Below are positions 51,585-60,956 of a DNA stretch of 64,000 nt, in pieces (positions within the stretch are counted from its first letter, which is position 1; each line of letters opens with the position of its first letter). Source of the stretch: a gamma proteobacterium symbiont of Taylorina sp. (lineage in GTDB: Bacteria > Pseudomonadota > Gammaproteobacteria > GRL18). The notes under the pieces were generated by a model, which was not told where the DNA came from, did no database searches, and was given only the letters and a program-made list of their open reading frames with translations. Position numbers and translations under genes: made by a program. Location: contig JAHXIV010000017.1 of the NCBI GenBank assembly GCA_025655455.1, forward strand, positions 97,997 to 161,996, written 5' to 3'.

Positions 51585-52498
51585 TAATTGTTTTCCCCCA
51601 TGCGGCTAATACTGGCGTGAAAAAGCCCTTTGATGATATTCGCAGTAATTTCCCATGGAACCTTACTATGATGATAAATTTGTTTTAATAATATGGGCAA
51701 ACTAATTATAAACGTACTCCATGCCTTAATTCCACCATAAGTGAAATAACCATGAGCCATATTTCTAGCCATATAATAATAGCGAAAAGGTTCATGTTCC
51801 ACCCACACTCCTAACTCATTCTGATGTTGTTTAATCCCCAGGTTATGGTAAAAATCAGCTTTTTGATTCCAGATCATTTTTTTCCCATGTCTGATTATAC
51901 GTAAATGAAATTCATGATCAATAAAATCAATAAAGTAGTCTTCTCTGAATCCTCCTAATGCTAAAACTGATTTTACTCGGTAAAATGTACCCGAAGAAAT
52001 TGCTGAATGAACAACAGGCAGGTTGGCTATTTTTTGATCAATATGTTCAGGTGCCACATAAAATTGTCGTCCATCCCATAGGCTGGGGCGGTGTATAATA
52101 TCCTGAGAATGTTCACTGACTGCATTAGAACAAATTGCTATAACATCAGAGCTCAGATGTGGTTTTACATTAAAAAGATTTTCATAGTGTAAAAAAAAAT
52201 CTTCACTCACAAAACTGTCCTGATCCAGAATTAAAACCCAACTTATCTGTTTATCATTAAAATAATTTATGCCTTGGTTAAATGCCTGCCCCAGGCCTTT
52301 ATTCTGTGTATTTTTAAGTATAGTCACCTGATGATAGTTTTGCTGTTCGATGCAGGCAAGTGTTTTATCCGTCGAAGCATTATCAACAACCAGAATTGGT
52401 AATAATACCGATGTTTTAGCTGCTATTAGTTGGTTTATCATACGAACAATAGAAGCTTCACCATTAAAGGTTACAATGAGAGCGGCATAGTCTGTCAT
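51584..52498 (-). CDS. GT2 rhamnosyltransferase-like enzyme
   Basis: A 304-residue GT2 protein. AALIVTFNGEASIV, VVDNASTDKT, NKGLGQAFNQGI, LILDQDSFVS and YFIDFIDHEFHLR define a complete GT-A fold of the RhlC/RfbF subtype, similar to the gene at 19683. A hydrophobic C-terminal segment lies near 275. ATG at 52498 has GGTGA eight bases upstream, so this start is secure. It precedes and overlaps the methyltransferase-GNAT gene by one base, suggesting that the transferred sugar is the one later decorated. Confidence 0.87.
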   Translation of the reverse strand: MTDYAALIVTFNGEASIVRMINQLIAAKTSVLLPILVVDNASTDKTLACIEQQNYHQVTILKNTQNKGLGQAFNQGINYFNDKQISWVLILDQDSFVSEDFFLHYENLFNVKPHLSSDVIAICSNAVSEHSQDIIHRPSLWDGRQFYVAPEHIDQKIANLPVVHSAISSGTFYRVKSVLALGGFREDYFIDFIDHEFHLRIIRHGKKMIWNQKADFYHNLGIKQHQNELGVWVEHEPFRYYYMARNMAHGYFTYGGIKAWSTFIISLPILLKQIYHHSKVPWEITANIIKGLFHASISRMGENN

Positions 52499-52684
52499 TA
52501 TTTCACCATAGAGTTATTGAACCCAAAAGCCTCAGTTAAATTTGCTGTGGTTTTCAGATAGAAACAGGGAACTGGTTGGTAACTTTCATGAAATAACAAA
52601 AATCTTGATCTAAAAACAATCTGACTGTTAAAATGAACAGTTCTATTCTTATTATATCAAGCAAAATACGGTTTAATTATTCCT

Positions 52685-53569
52685 GTGAAATTAAAAACAG
52701 ATTGTAACATGATATTCTTTGTCTCTTCTTCAGGACATTGCACTTTTGATTGTCAGTATTGTATTGTTAATCCGATTGTAAAACACCAACCCTCTCTGAA
52801 TTATAGTGATCTGGATTATTTACTCAACTATTTTAACGGACAAAAGTCATTCTTTGCTTTTTCAGGTTCAGGAGATTTCTTTGCCGGTTATCCCAGATCT
52901 GAGCGCTTACTTAGCCGACTTTTAGAACGCGATGTTGAAGTTGCATTGGATACAAATGCCAGCATCCTCCAAGATTTCAAAGAATTAAGCTCTGCACAGC
53001 TGGAAAAAATACGTTACATTAATCTCACCATGCATTACCATCAAATCAAAGAAAAAAAGCTTCAGCAACGCTGGATTGATAATACGCAGTACTTTCTGAA
53101 AAAACGCTCAGATCAGGTATTTCCAGATTATATTATGTCACCCTCATTAATGAATGAATGGTTTGAAGCCCTGCAATTTTATAAGGATAATATCTTTGCT
53201 GCCACAGGCAAAAAAATCTTAATGGTCAGAGATATCAAGAATCCGTTTAACACCGAGCAGGAAAACTATTTTCAGAAATTAAGCAATGATTTTGATGATA
53301 TGATTGAAGGCAAGCATATGGAAGATTTTTCTAAAACATTTTCAGATCATGAAGTTATCTGTCCCGCTGGTCAGCAATATTTTCGCATCTGGAATGATGG
53401 TCGTGTGCAGGGCTGTCCCAATTTACCTGATGCTGCTGAAATTTTTGATAATGGCAATTTAAAACAACGTAACCTTCGGGTACAACAACAACCCTTTGTT
53501 TGTACAACACCCAATTTTTGTGACTGTCGTGTCATAGGTGATCTTGGAAAAATGAAAATTAAACATTAA
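52685..53569 (+). CDS. Radical SAM protein with SPASM-like C-terminus
   Basis: A 294-residue iron-sulfur enzyme. The radical SAM motif CxxxCxxC is seen as Cys19, Cys23 and Cys26 in GHCTFDCQYC, followed by the glycine-rich SAM site FSGSGDFF. The C-terminal part has further cysteines (CPAGQQYF, GCPN, CTTPNFCDC), as in SPASM/twitch domains that hold extra clusters. Such enzymes modify peptides, nucleosides or sugars; the substrate is not determined. The start may be GTG at 52685 or ATG at 52709. It is alone on the plus strand between two glycan-related operons, followed by a methyltransferase at 53671. Confidence 0.85.
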   Translation: MKLKTDCNMIFFVSSSGHCTFDCQYCIVNPIVKHQPSLNYSDLDYLLNYFNGQKSFFAFSGSGDFFAGYPRSERLLSRLLERDVEVALDTNASILQDFKELSSAQLEKIRYINLTMHYHQIKEKKLQQRWIDNTQYFLKKRSDQVFPDYIMSPSLMNEWFEALQFYKDNIFAATGKKILMVRDIKNPFNTEQENYFQKLSNDFDDMIEGKHMEDFSKTFSDHEVICPAGQQYFRIWNDGRVQGCPNLPDAAEIFDNGNLKQRNLRVQQQPFVCTTPNFCDCRVIGDLGKMKIKH

Positions 53570-53670
53570 TTAGTACTCTTATCAAACATCTTGTGATCCG
53601 CTGTCTTATTTGCAATTTTTAATATGCTTGCAAAACAACAGCGGAAAAATTTTATTTACTGACGACTCCT

Positions 53671-54888
53671 ATGAATCATCTTTATATCATTATAATAAAA
53701 CCTCTTGAGTATGAAGATTCTAAAGAATTAACTCTTGCTTTTAACACTTTTTGTGATAATTTTCGCAATAATAAGCATCACCATACAATAATATTGAATA
53801 CACAACATTCATCTGCTGAAAATGATTCTCTGCAGCTTGATTCCAGAATTTTAAATGAAATAAATAAATACACTTTTAATGATAATGATATTTTCTTTTT
53901 TGTTAAAGAATCTGCCATTATGATATGTGATGAAGTCATTAAACGAATAAGCAAATTACTGGATCAAAATAACGATACCTGTATTGTACCTGCATCTTAC
54001 CCGCATGAGTATCCACAAAATATTAATCAACAATATTTTACACTGACAGGTTATCAACACTACGTTTCTGACGAATTAAAAGTTTCAGAAAGCGTCTTAA
54101 AACAATTTGATGGGCGCAAAGCCCATTTTTTTGCAGTCACTCATGCATTTCTTTGTAAACATCATATAAAAGATCATTTTTTTCAAATTCCGCTCAATTA
54201 TAGTAACAAAACAGCCATAGCTTCTGCTGCATATATCCATCCTTTTTCTGATTATTTTCATGGTGCAAATCTTGACATACTAAAACTTATTCCTGAGTCT
54301 GCCCGGACTTTACTTGATATTGGCTGCTCCAGTGGTGAATTTGGCCAGGCAGTTATTAGACAATATAATTTGCATGTCACAGGTATTGAAATCAATGAAA
54401 ACGCAGCCAGTATAGCCAGACAGAAACTTCATAAGGTTTATCAGGGAGATGCTCTCAGCCTTGTCACTAATGAAAATTTTGATTGTGTTACCTGTCTTGA
54501 CGTATTGGAACATTTTCCGGACGTTGATAAATTATTGCAACGCATCAGTTCTCATTATTTAAAGAATGATGGTGTTTTATTGTTAAACTTGCCTAATATA
54601 GGACACTGGAGTATTGTTGATGATTTATTGAGCGGGCACTGGGATTATCTTCCAGGGGGTACGCTTTGCAATACCCACCTGCAGTTCTTCACACGCAATA
54701 CCATTTTAGATATGATGAAAAGGAATCAATATGTTGTAGCTGAAATTATTCCCGGAAAAGTAGCTCTTCCTGACAAGATTGAAGAACAATATAAAACGCT
54801 GGAAAAAAATGCTAAAGAAATTGACTGGGAAAATTTAAAAACAATTAATTTTAAAGTCATTGCTCATAAAAGCAGAGCAGAGCCCTAA
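53671..54888 (+). CDS. SAM-dependent methyltransferase with N-terminal domain of unknown fold
   Basis: A 405-residue cytosolic protein. The first ~200 residues have no motif I know, though short GT-A-like strands (IIIIKPLEY, DIFFFVKES) hint at a degenerate sugar-binding fold. The C-terminal half is a class I methyltransferase with LLDIGCSSGEFG near 214, FDCVTCLDVLEHFPD near 273 and LLNLPNIGHWS. It follows the radical SAM gene by 101 bases on the same strand. Sugar O- or N-methylation is the likely activity. The N-terminal region sets it apart from ordinary methyltransferases. Confidence 0.8.
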   Translation: MNHLYIIIIKPLEYEDSKELTLAFNTFCDNFRNNKHHHTIILNTQHSSAENDSLQLDSRILNEINKYTFNDNDIFFFVKESAIMICDEVIKRISKLLDQNNDTCIVPASYPHEYPQNINQQYFTLTGYQHYVSDELKVSESVLKQFDGRKAHFFAVTHAFLCKHHIKDHFFQIPLNYSNKTAIASAAYIHPFSDYFHGANLDILKLIPESARTLLDIGCSSGEFGQAVIRQYNLHVTGIEINENAASIARQKLHKVYQGDALSLVTNENFDCVTCLDVLEHFPDVDKLLQRISSHYLKNDGVLLLNLPNIGHWSIVDDLLSGHWDYLPGGTLCNTHLQFFTRNTILDMMKRNQYVVAEIIPGKVALPDKIEEQYKTLEKNAKEIDWENLKTINFKVIAHKSRAEP

Positions 54889-55833
54889 TTATTTATATTG
54901 ATAAAACAGATCAGATACCCACCACCGCTGCGGCATAGCACGAATATTAGATTCAAAAAATTGATAGATTTTATTCAGCTCTTCATCTTCGGCATCATAT
55001 AATGGTGAAAATTCCAGCTGATATTTCCCGGGTTCTTTATACAAACACACAAAACCTGCTATCAGACTATTTGTTTTTTTTGCTAACCTCATAGGTCCAG
55101 GCGCCATTTTTCTTATCCCGCCTAAAAAGGGAATATTCAGAGCAGATTTCCCTACTGCTGGCAAATCTGCACCAATAACGACACATTCATTATTCTGCAG
55201 GGCTTTATAAAAAAAACGTTTGTCATCCGTGTCGGCAACAATTCTTCCCCCATTAAAAAATTGTTCCATTGAAACAAATTTATTGCTGAAATACTTCTGA
55301 ATAGCTGGATTGACTCTGGGATCAAATATAGCATCTGTCTTCATGGCATTCAGGTGCAAACTCTTCATACCCATTAAAACCATACCAGTACAGTAACTAT
55401 CAAAATGAGGCGTCAATAAAACAATGCCGCGACCACTTTGCTGTGCATTTAATACGGCTTCAAGCCCTTTAAAAGTACTATTATCAAGTATTTTTTGCAT
55501 GGAATGTGATGAAAAATAGCAAGCTTCCCACTCTTCCCTTGAGTTGACAACAAAACGTGACATCGTTATAAACAATTTACTCAGAATATTGCTATCTTGT
55601 CTGAGATAAGTAATTGCATGCCACGTCTGCTTTCGTACAAATTTTTGACCAGTAGAAAGAGAGCGCCATTCCAGATCGAAAATAAAATTAATAATTCCCC
55701 TTAAGTATGCAAATGCAATGCCTATGGGTAAAGGTAAGTATGTACTTGCAGGAAGCAAATAGCGGTAATCAAGGATTTGTAAATAGAATGATATTTTTTT
55801 AGCAAAGCGAAAAAATAATACCTTTAAATTCAT
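54889..55833 (-). CDS. LpxL-like acyltransferase homologue with altered active-site motif
   Basis: A 314-residue LPLAT/HtrB-family protein. Membrane-facing residues fill the first ~60 positions, then IVLLTPHFDSYCTG holds the motif region. The catalytic His (143) is kept, but the acid expected five residues later is Cys148; an Asp sits two residues after the His instead. The later ALNIPFLGG and WWVSDLFYQY motifs are family-like. It may be a variant enzyme or an inactive protein with another role. ATG overlaps the stop of the methyltransferase gene upstream (ATGA). It starts two genes away from the radical SAM gene and ends beside the convergent methyltransferase at 54888. Confidence 0.8.
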   Translation of the reverse strand: MNLKVLFFRFAKKISFYLQILDYRYLLPASTYLPLPIGIAFAYLRGIINFIFDLEWRSLSTGQKFVRKQTWHAITYLRQDSNILSKLFITMSRFVVNSREEWEACYFSSHSMQKILDNSTFKGLEAVLNAQQSGRGIVLLTPHFDSYCTGMVLMGMKSLHLNAMKTDAIFDPRVNPAIQKYFSNKFVSMEQFFNGGRIVADTDDKRFFYKALQNNECVVIGADLPAVGKSALNIPFLGGIRKMAPGPMRLAKKTNSLIAGFVCLYKEPGKYQLEFSPLYDAEDEELNKIYQFFESNIRAMPQRWWVSDLFYQYK

Positions 55834-56636
55834 TTTTGTAACTGATACATTTCATAATCCATCAGCCCTGCATTATACAGGTCAGAATAATTGGTTAAGA
55901 CTCTTTCCCAATATTTAGTCAACTTATCCCGTTTGCCATTCTTTTGATTATATTGTTTGACAAAAGACAATAGTTGATTATAAACCTTGCCACCAATTGA
56001 ACTATACTGCTTCTGAGTAAAACCAACTCCATCAAAATACTGACTGAATTCAGCAGATGACGGAAAGAAATTACCTTGTTTAAAAGTAATTTTCCGGTTG
56101 TCTTCACAGGTTATATCAGCAATCACAAAAATGCCGCCCGGCTTTAATATTCTATAGATTTCCTTAAAAAACTGTTCCTTATCAGTATAATGAAAGGAGG
56201 ACTCAATACAATAAGCAAAATCAAAACAATTATCATCAAATAAAGACATGTGCATTGAGCTGCCTTCCTGAAAATTCATTTTTTCTTTCACATTCATTTC
56301 TTCAGCATATGATGCAGATAGTTCCAGATGCTCTGGCAGCAGATCAAGACAACGCAGCTGTACTTTTTTTTCTGCAACTAACTGCACAGCAAAACCACCA
56401 ATTCCACAACCAATTTCAAGTCCCTGAGATTCACTATCAATATTTCCCAGCCAATCGGTCATTTTTTTCCGAAAGACTTCCTGAGCCCTAAAAAGATTAA
56501 CTGTATCTGACTCCCATACACCAAAATTCAATACATGTGATAATGTGCCATCATCATCAGCACTTAACTCACTCCAGTAATCACGGATCCAGAGGTAAAA
56601 TTCATGAATTTCTTCTGTATTTAAATTTTTGCTCAT
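55830..56636 (-). CDS. SAM-dependent methyltransferase
   Basis: A 268-residue class I methyltransferase, of the sterol/small-molecule type. Motif I is LEIGCGIGGFA at 73-83, followed by ESSFHY near 149 and ILKPGGIFVIADIT near 162. It starts with ATG at 56636 and ends overlapping the LPLAT-like gene by four bases, so the two form an operon. Methylation of a sugar or lipid head group is plausible. No glycosyltransferase domain is attached. Confidence 0.83.
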   Translation of the reverse strand: MSKNLNTEEIHEFYLWIRDYWSELSADDDGTLSHVLNFGVWESDTVNLFRAQEVFRKKMTDWLGNIDSESQGLEIGCGIGGFAVQLVAEKKVQLRCLDLLPEHLELSASYAEEMNVKEKMNFQEGSSMHMSLFDDNCFDFAYCIESSFHYTDKEQFFKEIYRILKPGGIFVIADITCEDNRKITFKQGNFFPSSAEFSQYFDGVGFTQKQYSSIGGKVYNQLLSFVKQYNQKNGKRDKLTKYWERVLTNYSDLYNAGLMDYEMYQLQK

Positions 56637-56822
56637 AATATCTATCTATACCAATCTCAGCATAATGATTAATTTTTCACCCACAGGAAAGCGGGTGACA
56701 AGCTCGTTATCGTGGTGTAGGATATTGAATTATTAAGAAACTTGCAAGCGAAACTGGCTTTTTATTTATATTCATAAAAATCCTTCATAATTTATCCCAA
56801 TAAACGTTCCTGAACAATTAAT

Positions 56823-57977
56823 ATGACTAAAAATTCATTGCAATCACCTATGAATAATATAACGAATAAACTCATAACAGTGATTATTGTCAATTATTTT
56901 TCTTCTAATGATCTAATCAAAACATTAGAGAGTCTAAAAGACAATGATTGTTATCCGCTAGTAGATATTCAGGTAGTAGATAACTCCTGCAATGAATCAG
57001 AGCATTTTGTTTTACAGCAATTATCTCAGGAAAAGGACTTTATTTTACATATTGCCGATGAAAATCTGGGCTTTGGCAGGGCTTGTAATCTGGTCTATAA
57101 ATCAACTGATACGCCTTATGTACTACTAATTAACCCGGATGCTTTTTTATTAAAAGGCGCATTGGATGATTTACTCATACCTTTACAGGAAAATAAGTTA
57201 ATTGCCGCCACCGGCCCGAAAATTTTCTGGACTGAAGAATTAGACTTTATTCTTCCTCGCAGCATTTCTTTTACACCATTATCTTTCTTTTTAAATCATT
57301 ACCCGGACTCATTAATCAGGCGCTTATTATGGCTTAAAAGTCTATTATTCAGACAGGGATCCATCTCTCACTGGAAAACTAAAACACCATTGTTACAGAA
57401 TAACTTATCCGGTGGCAGTGTGTTATTAAGACGTACTGCAGTGGAACATGCGGGAGGATTATTTGACCCCATTTTTTATATGTATTTTGAAGATTCTGAT
57501 CTCTTCAAACGATTAGTTAAACACAGATATCAATTACAATATATACCATCAGCCCGAATTGTACATAAATTTAGTGGCTGCGCTCGCAATGAACAAGTAA
57601 TAAAAAATGAATATATGGATCAATCCAGTGAATTATTTTACACAAAATATTATCCTGACAATCTGTTAATAAAATTGACGAAAAAATTCAGCCGAAAATC
57701 TGCCAGTGATTTATGGCAACCTGAACTGATTGATTTAGGAGAATTAAGCACTGCCGGTGATATTTCGATTAGTTTAGACAAAACAGCAGAATATTTAGTC
57801 GAATGCTCACCTTCTCCATATTTACTGCCTGCAGGTGGTTTAATTTTTAAAGGCGATGCATTCCATTTTCCTCATGAATTGTGGGATATTTTACCAACAG
57901 GCCACATTTATCTGCGTATTGCACCGATAAAAAACTTCTGGATCACAGCTAAAGTCTGGCATTGGATAAAGAACTAA
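56823..57977 (+). CDS. GT2 glycosyltransferase, WbbL-like
   Basis: A 384-residue enzyme. VIIVNYFSSNDL, VVDNSCNESE, GFGRACNLVY, LLINPDAF and MYFEDSDLFKR mark an intact GT-A domain of the rhamnosyltransferase type. A C-terminal ~90-residue extension (about 295-384) follows, not typical of the family. ATG at 56823 is the first in frame; the ribosome site is weak. Its last four bases overlap the end of the convergent TylF-like gene. The role is likely addition of one sugar in the second glycan block. Confidence 0.86.
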   Translation: MTKNSLQSPMNNITNKLITVIIVNYFSSNDLIKTLESLKDNDCYPLVDIQVVDNSCNESEHFVLQQLSQEKDFILHIADENLGFGRACNLVYKSTDTPYVLLINPDAFLLKGALDDLLIPLQENKLIAATGPKIFWTEELDFILPRSISFTPLSFFLNHYPDSLIRRLLWLKSLLFRQGSISHWKTKTPLLQNNLSGGSVLLRRTAVEHAGGLFDPIFYMYFEDSDLFKRLVKHRYQLQYIPSARIVHKFSGCARNEQVIKNEYMDQSSELFYTKYYPDNLLIKLTKKFSRKSASDLWQPELIDLGELSTAGDISISLDKTAEYLVECSPSPYLLPAGGLIFKGDAFHFPHELWDILPTGHIYLRIAPIKNFWITAKVWHWIKN

Positions 57978-58762
57978 CTTTTTCGCCAATATACACAAGT
58001 CCAATCCACATCAATTATTTTTTCATCAATGCCGTTTTTTGATCTAAAGTCATCAACCGCCTTACGACATCCTTCCCAGCTATAATAATCATCTATAATA
58101 ATAAAGCCTCCGCTGGAAACCTTATCATAGAGGTTAATTAAAGCTTCCCATGTTGACTTATAAATATCACCATCCAGCCTCAGAACAGCTATGGAGTTTG
58201 TAGCAATAGTCGGTAAGGTGTCCTCGAACCACCCCTCAAGAAAAATAACATTATCATCTAATAGCTCCATCTTCTCAAAAAATTCTCGCACATCTGATGC
58301 TGAGTTATCTTCCAGAACAGGCATTTTATCTGATCCGACATGTATTGCATCATCCGGATAAGTATCCAAATCCACTGCAGGAATACCCTGAAAAGAATCC
58401 GCTAAAAAAACCTTTCGTTCTATTTCATTATTGGCAACCAATATCGCCTTCATCAGCAATACTGAACCACCACGCCAGACCCCGGTCTCAATCAAGTCAC
58501 CCTTAATATTCTCAGTGATAACTGTTTCTACAGACATTTGAATATTGTCAAGTCGCTTCATTCCAACCATGCTCATAGGTCTCTGGGACTTTTCAGGAAG
58601 CTTCGATGACCAGTGACGACCATCCTTAACATGTTCTCCGGGATAATAAACTGAATTTAATACAGTTGCTTTTATCAGCTCAATATATTTTTGATAAACT
58701 GCCTGATGCAAGCGTCGTTTAGGAAGTTTTTTTAAAAATTTTCTATAGAGATTATAAATCAT
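57974..58762 (-). CDS. TylF/MycF-family sugar O-methyltransferase
   Basis: A 262-residue Mg- and SAM-dependent enzyme. GDLIETGVWRGGS at 88-100 is the SAM-binding signature, followed by DSFQGIPAVD near 142, the metal site VLRLDGDIYKST near 193 and IIIDDYYSWEG near 216. In macrolide pathways TylF methylates a deoxysugar hydroxyl, and similar genes in O-antigen clusters cap or decorate sugars. ATG at 58762 follows a weak ribosome site. It may act on a terminal deoxyhexose here; the acceptor is inference. Confidence 0.88.
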   Translation of the reverse strand: MIYNLYRKFLKKLPKRRLHQAVYQKYIELIKATVLNSVYYPGEHVKDGRHWSSKLPEKSQRPMSMVGMKRLDNIQMSVETVITENIKGDLIETGVWRGGSVLLMKAILVANNEIERKVFLADSFQGIPAVDLDTYPDDAIHVGSDKMPVLEDNSASDVREFFEKMELLDDNVIFLEGWFEDTLPTIATNSIAVLRLDGDIYKSTWEALINLYDKVSSGGFIIIDDYYSWEGCRKAVDDFRSKNGIDEKIIDVDWTCVYWRKS

Positions 58763-58866
58763 AAGCTTTTAGCCTGAATTTGGTTTAACCAACACAACAT
58801 TGAGCTGTGAAATTCATATTAGCGAATATTTGCGCAGTCTAATCTATAAACATCCTATTGTACATA

Positions 58867-60873
58867 TTATTTTAAACGTTTAAGTAGTTGATTATAGTGC
58901 AATGCATCTTCCAGCAAGGGGAATATCATCATTGCTCCTGATGGGGACAGGTGATTATCATCTAAATACAATGCCTTGCCTTGTTCAAATAGTTTACAAT
59001 TTTTCTTTGCACATAAGGCATCCAGAGGATCAATCACATGAAATGATTGAGCTTCGTTTGATTGAGTATAGTTTAATTCATTAATACGCTGCACAATAGA
59101 AGCTCTTTGCGCCAGATAATCACTGCGCCTGAGAATATTATTATCTTCAGGCTGATATTTATCAATTAAGTCCGGAAGGACAGGAACAGGAAGTAATAAA
59201 TTTACATCAACTCCCGCTTCTACAGTTAAAAATTGCACTGTTTTCTCTATGGCTCTGTGCAGTACCTGTGTACTGGATTGTGCATCCACACCTTTTGTGT
59301 AATGATCAGAAACAAAACTATTAGGCTTCATCAAACGTCCATTACGAATCCAGCCCGTTTCATATAAATTCCATCGTGAAACTAAAAAAACAACATCTAT
59401 TTTATTGTTTAGCAAAAAATTTTTAATATTTTGTGCAACCATGCCATTACATTGCTTAACATCATCAACTGTTACCTCAAATAAAGGCGGACAGCCTGTC
59501 AATGTTGCATGGATACCACGCCAACCCGCTTGTTTTGCCAGTTTTACAAAGGCCGGATACATCGCCAGTGTATGTGAGTCTCCCCACAAAAGGAAAATCT
59601 TATCTGATGTTTTATCCCCAAAACTACAACGTGAAATGCTTTTCAGGGATTCTTTCTTTAAAAAACAGGTTTTTAATTGTGCCATTTGCTGCAGAACTTC
59701 TTCACGGGTCTGCACATTATCAGCAATATCGATTCGCTTGGAATAATAATAAAGTCCCAAGCCGGTAGCAGACATCATTAAAATAATTAGCAGGCCTGTT
59801 TTTAATGTTATCATTTTTCTTAACCGGGCATGATTTCGAAATGGCTGTTCAATAAATTGATAAGTGATAATCGAGAAAATGAATACGATAAAAAAAATAA
59901 TGGCTTTAGAGAAAAGATTTAACTCACCGCTGGAATAATTTTTCAGCAGGGCAATAACAGGCCAGTGCCATAGATAAAGTGAATAAGATATCAGGCCAAT
60001 ATAACGAAAAACAGCACTTGAAATTACAATGGAAACCCATGTTTGAGAAGTAATACGCCTGGTTGACCCCGTGTGTATAAGCAATACGCTACCCAGTACT
60101 GGATAAATTGCATTGATACCGGGAAAGATACTGTGATCATCTAATAGAACCATTGATGACAGCAGTAAAGCAATACCTGATAATGATAAACACTGGCGAA
60201 TAACAAAGGATTTGATATCCGGGAATAAGCCTATAGCAAGTATGACTCCGGATAAAAACTCCCAGGCTCTTGTAGGTGCCAGATAAAAATTTGCACTGGC
60301 ATAAGTCTCTGACAAGTAGAGACTAACAACGAAAGAAAGTAATAAAAGCAGTATTAATAGCGTTGTTGTTATATAAAATTGACGTTTATTCAGTATCAAC
60401 ATTAACAATGGAAAGAACACATAAAATTGCTCTTCCACACTTAAAGACCAGGTATGCAATAACGGTTTAAGTTCTGCCGCAACAGAGAAATAATCATTGT
60501 GGAACCAGAAAAAAAAATTTGAAACAAACCATGCAGCACTGATCACACTTTCAGAAAATTCCCCTAATTGCAAGCGAGGCAATATCATCAGTGCAGCAAT
60601 ACTCGTAATCAAGACAATAAAAAAAAGCACTGGAAAAATTCTGCGGATACGTCTGATATAAAAATTGACAAGAGAAAAACGATCAGCCTGAATTTCAGAA
60701 TAAATAATACTTCCAATTAAAAAACCGGAAATAACAAAGAAGATATCAACACCAACAAAGCCACCAGAAATAAAGGGGATATCCAGGTGATAAAAAATCA
60801 CAGCCAAAACAGCTATGGCTCTCAGACCATCAATATCAGGACGATAGGATAGTGTTTTTTTCTGCTTAAGCAT
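58867..60873 (-). CDS. OafA-type O-acetyltransferase with C-terminal SGNH domain
   Basis: A 668-residue inner-membrane enzyme that moves acetyl groups across the membrane onto surface sugars. The acyltransferase-3 domain (about 1-370, ten or so hydrophobic segments) begins with YRPDIDGLRAIAVLAVIFYH and has GGFVGVDIFFVISGFLI, then RRIRRIFP. The periplasmic SGNH domain (about 425-668) shows WGDSHTLAM near 431 and DDNHLSPSG near 640, the Ser and the Asp-His pair. ATG at 60873 is chosen over an in-frame TTG two codons earlier. It is separate from the neighbouring operons by 83 and 104 bases. Confidence 0.92.
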   Translation of the reverse strand: MLKQKKTLSYRPDIDGLRAIAVLAVIFYHLDIPFISGGFVGVDIFFVISGFLIGSIIYSEIQADRFSLVNFYIRRIRRIFPVLFFIVLITSIAALMILPRLQLGEFSESVISAAWFVSNFFFWFHNDYFSVAAELKPLLHTWSLSVEEQFYVFFPLLMLILNKRQFYITTTLLILLLLLSFVVSLYLSETYASANFYLAPTRAWEFLSGVILAIGLFPDIKSFVIRQCLSLSGIALLLSSMVLLDDHSIFPGINAIYPVLGSVLLIHTGSTRRITSQTWVSIVISSAVFRYIGLISYSLYLWHWPVIALLKNYSSGELNLFSKAIIFFIVFIFSIITYQFIEQPFRNHARLRKMITLKTGLLIILMMSATGLGLYYYSKRIDIADNVQTREEVLQQMAQLKTCFLKKESLKSISRCSFGDKTSDKIFLLWGDSHTLAMYPAFVKLAKQAGWRGIHATLTGCPPLFEVTVDDVKQCNGMVAQNIKNFLLNNKIDVVFLVSRWNLYETGWIRNGRLMKPNSFVSDHYTKGVDAQSSTQVLHRAIEKTVQFLTVEAGVDVNLLLPVPVLPDLIDKYQPEDNNILRRSDYLAQRASIVQRINELNYTQSNEAQSFHVIDPLDALCAKKNCKLFEQGKALYLDDNHLSPSGAMMIFPLLEDALHYNQLLKRLK

Positions 60874-60956
60874 TAGCAAAAAATCCCATAACAGACTTCA
60901 TAAGTCAGGCCGTGGTTCTTTAACAATAATGTCATCAAAATCAAATAAAGCCAAAT

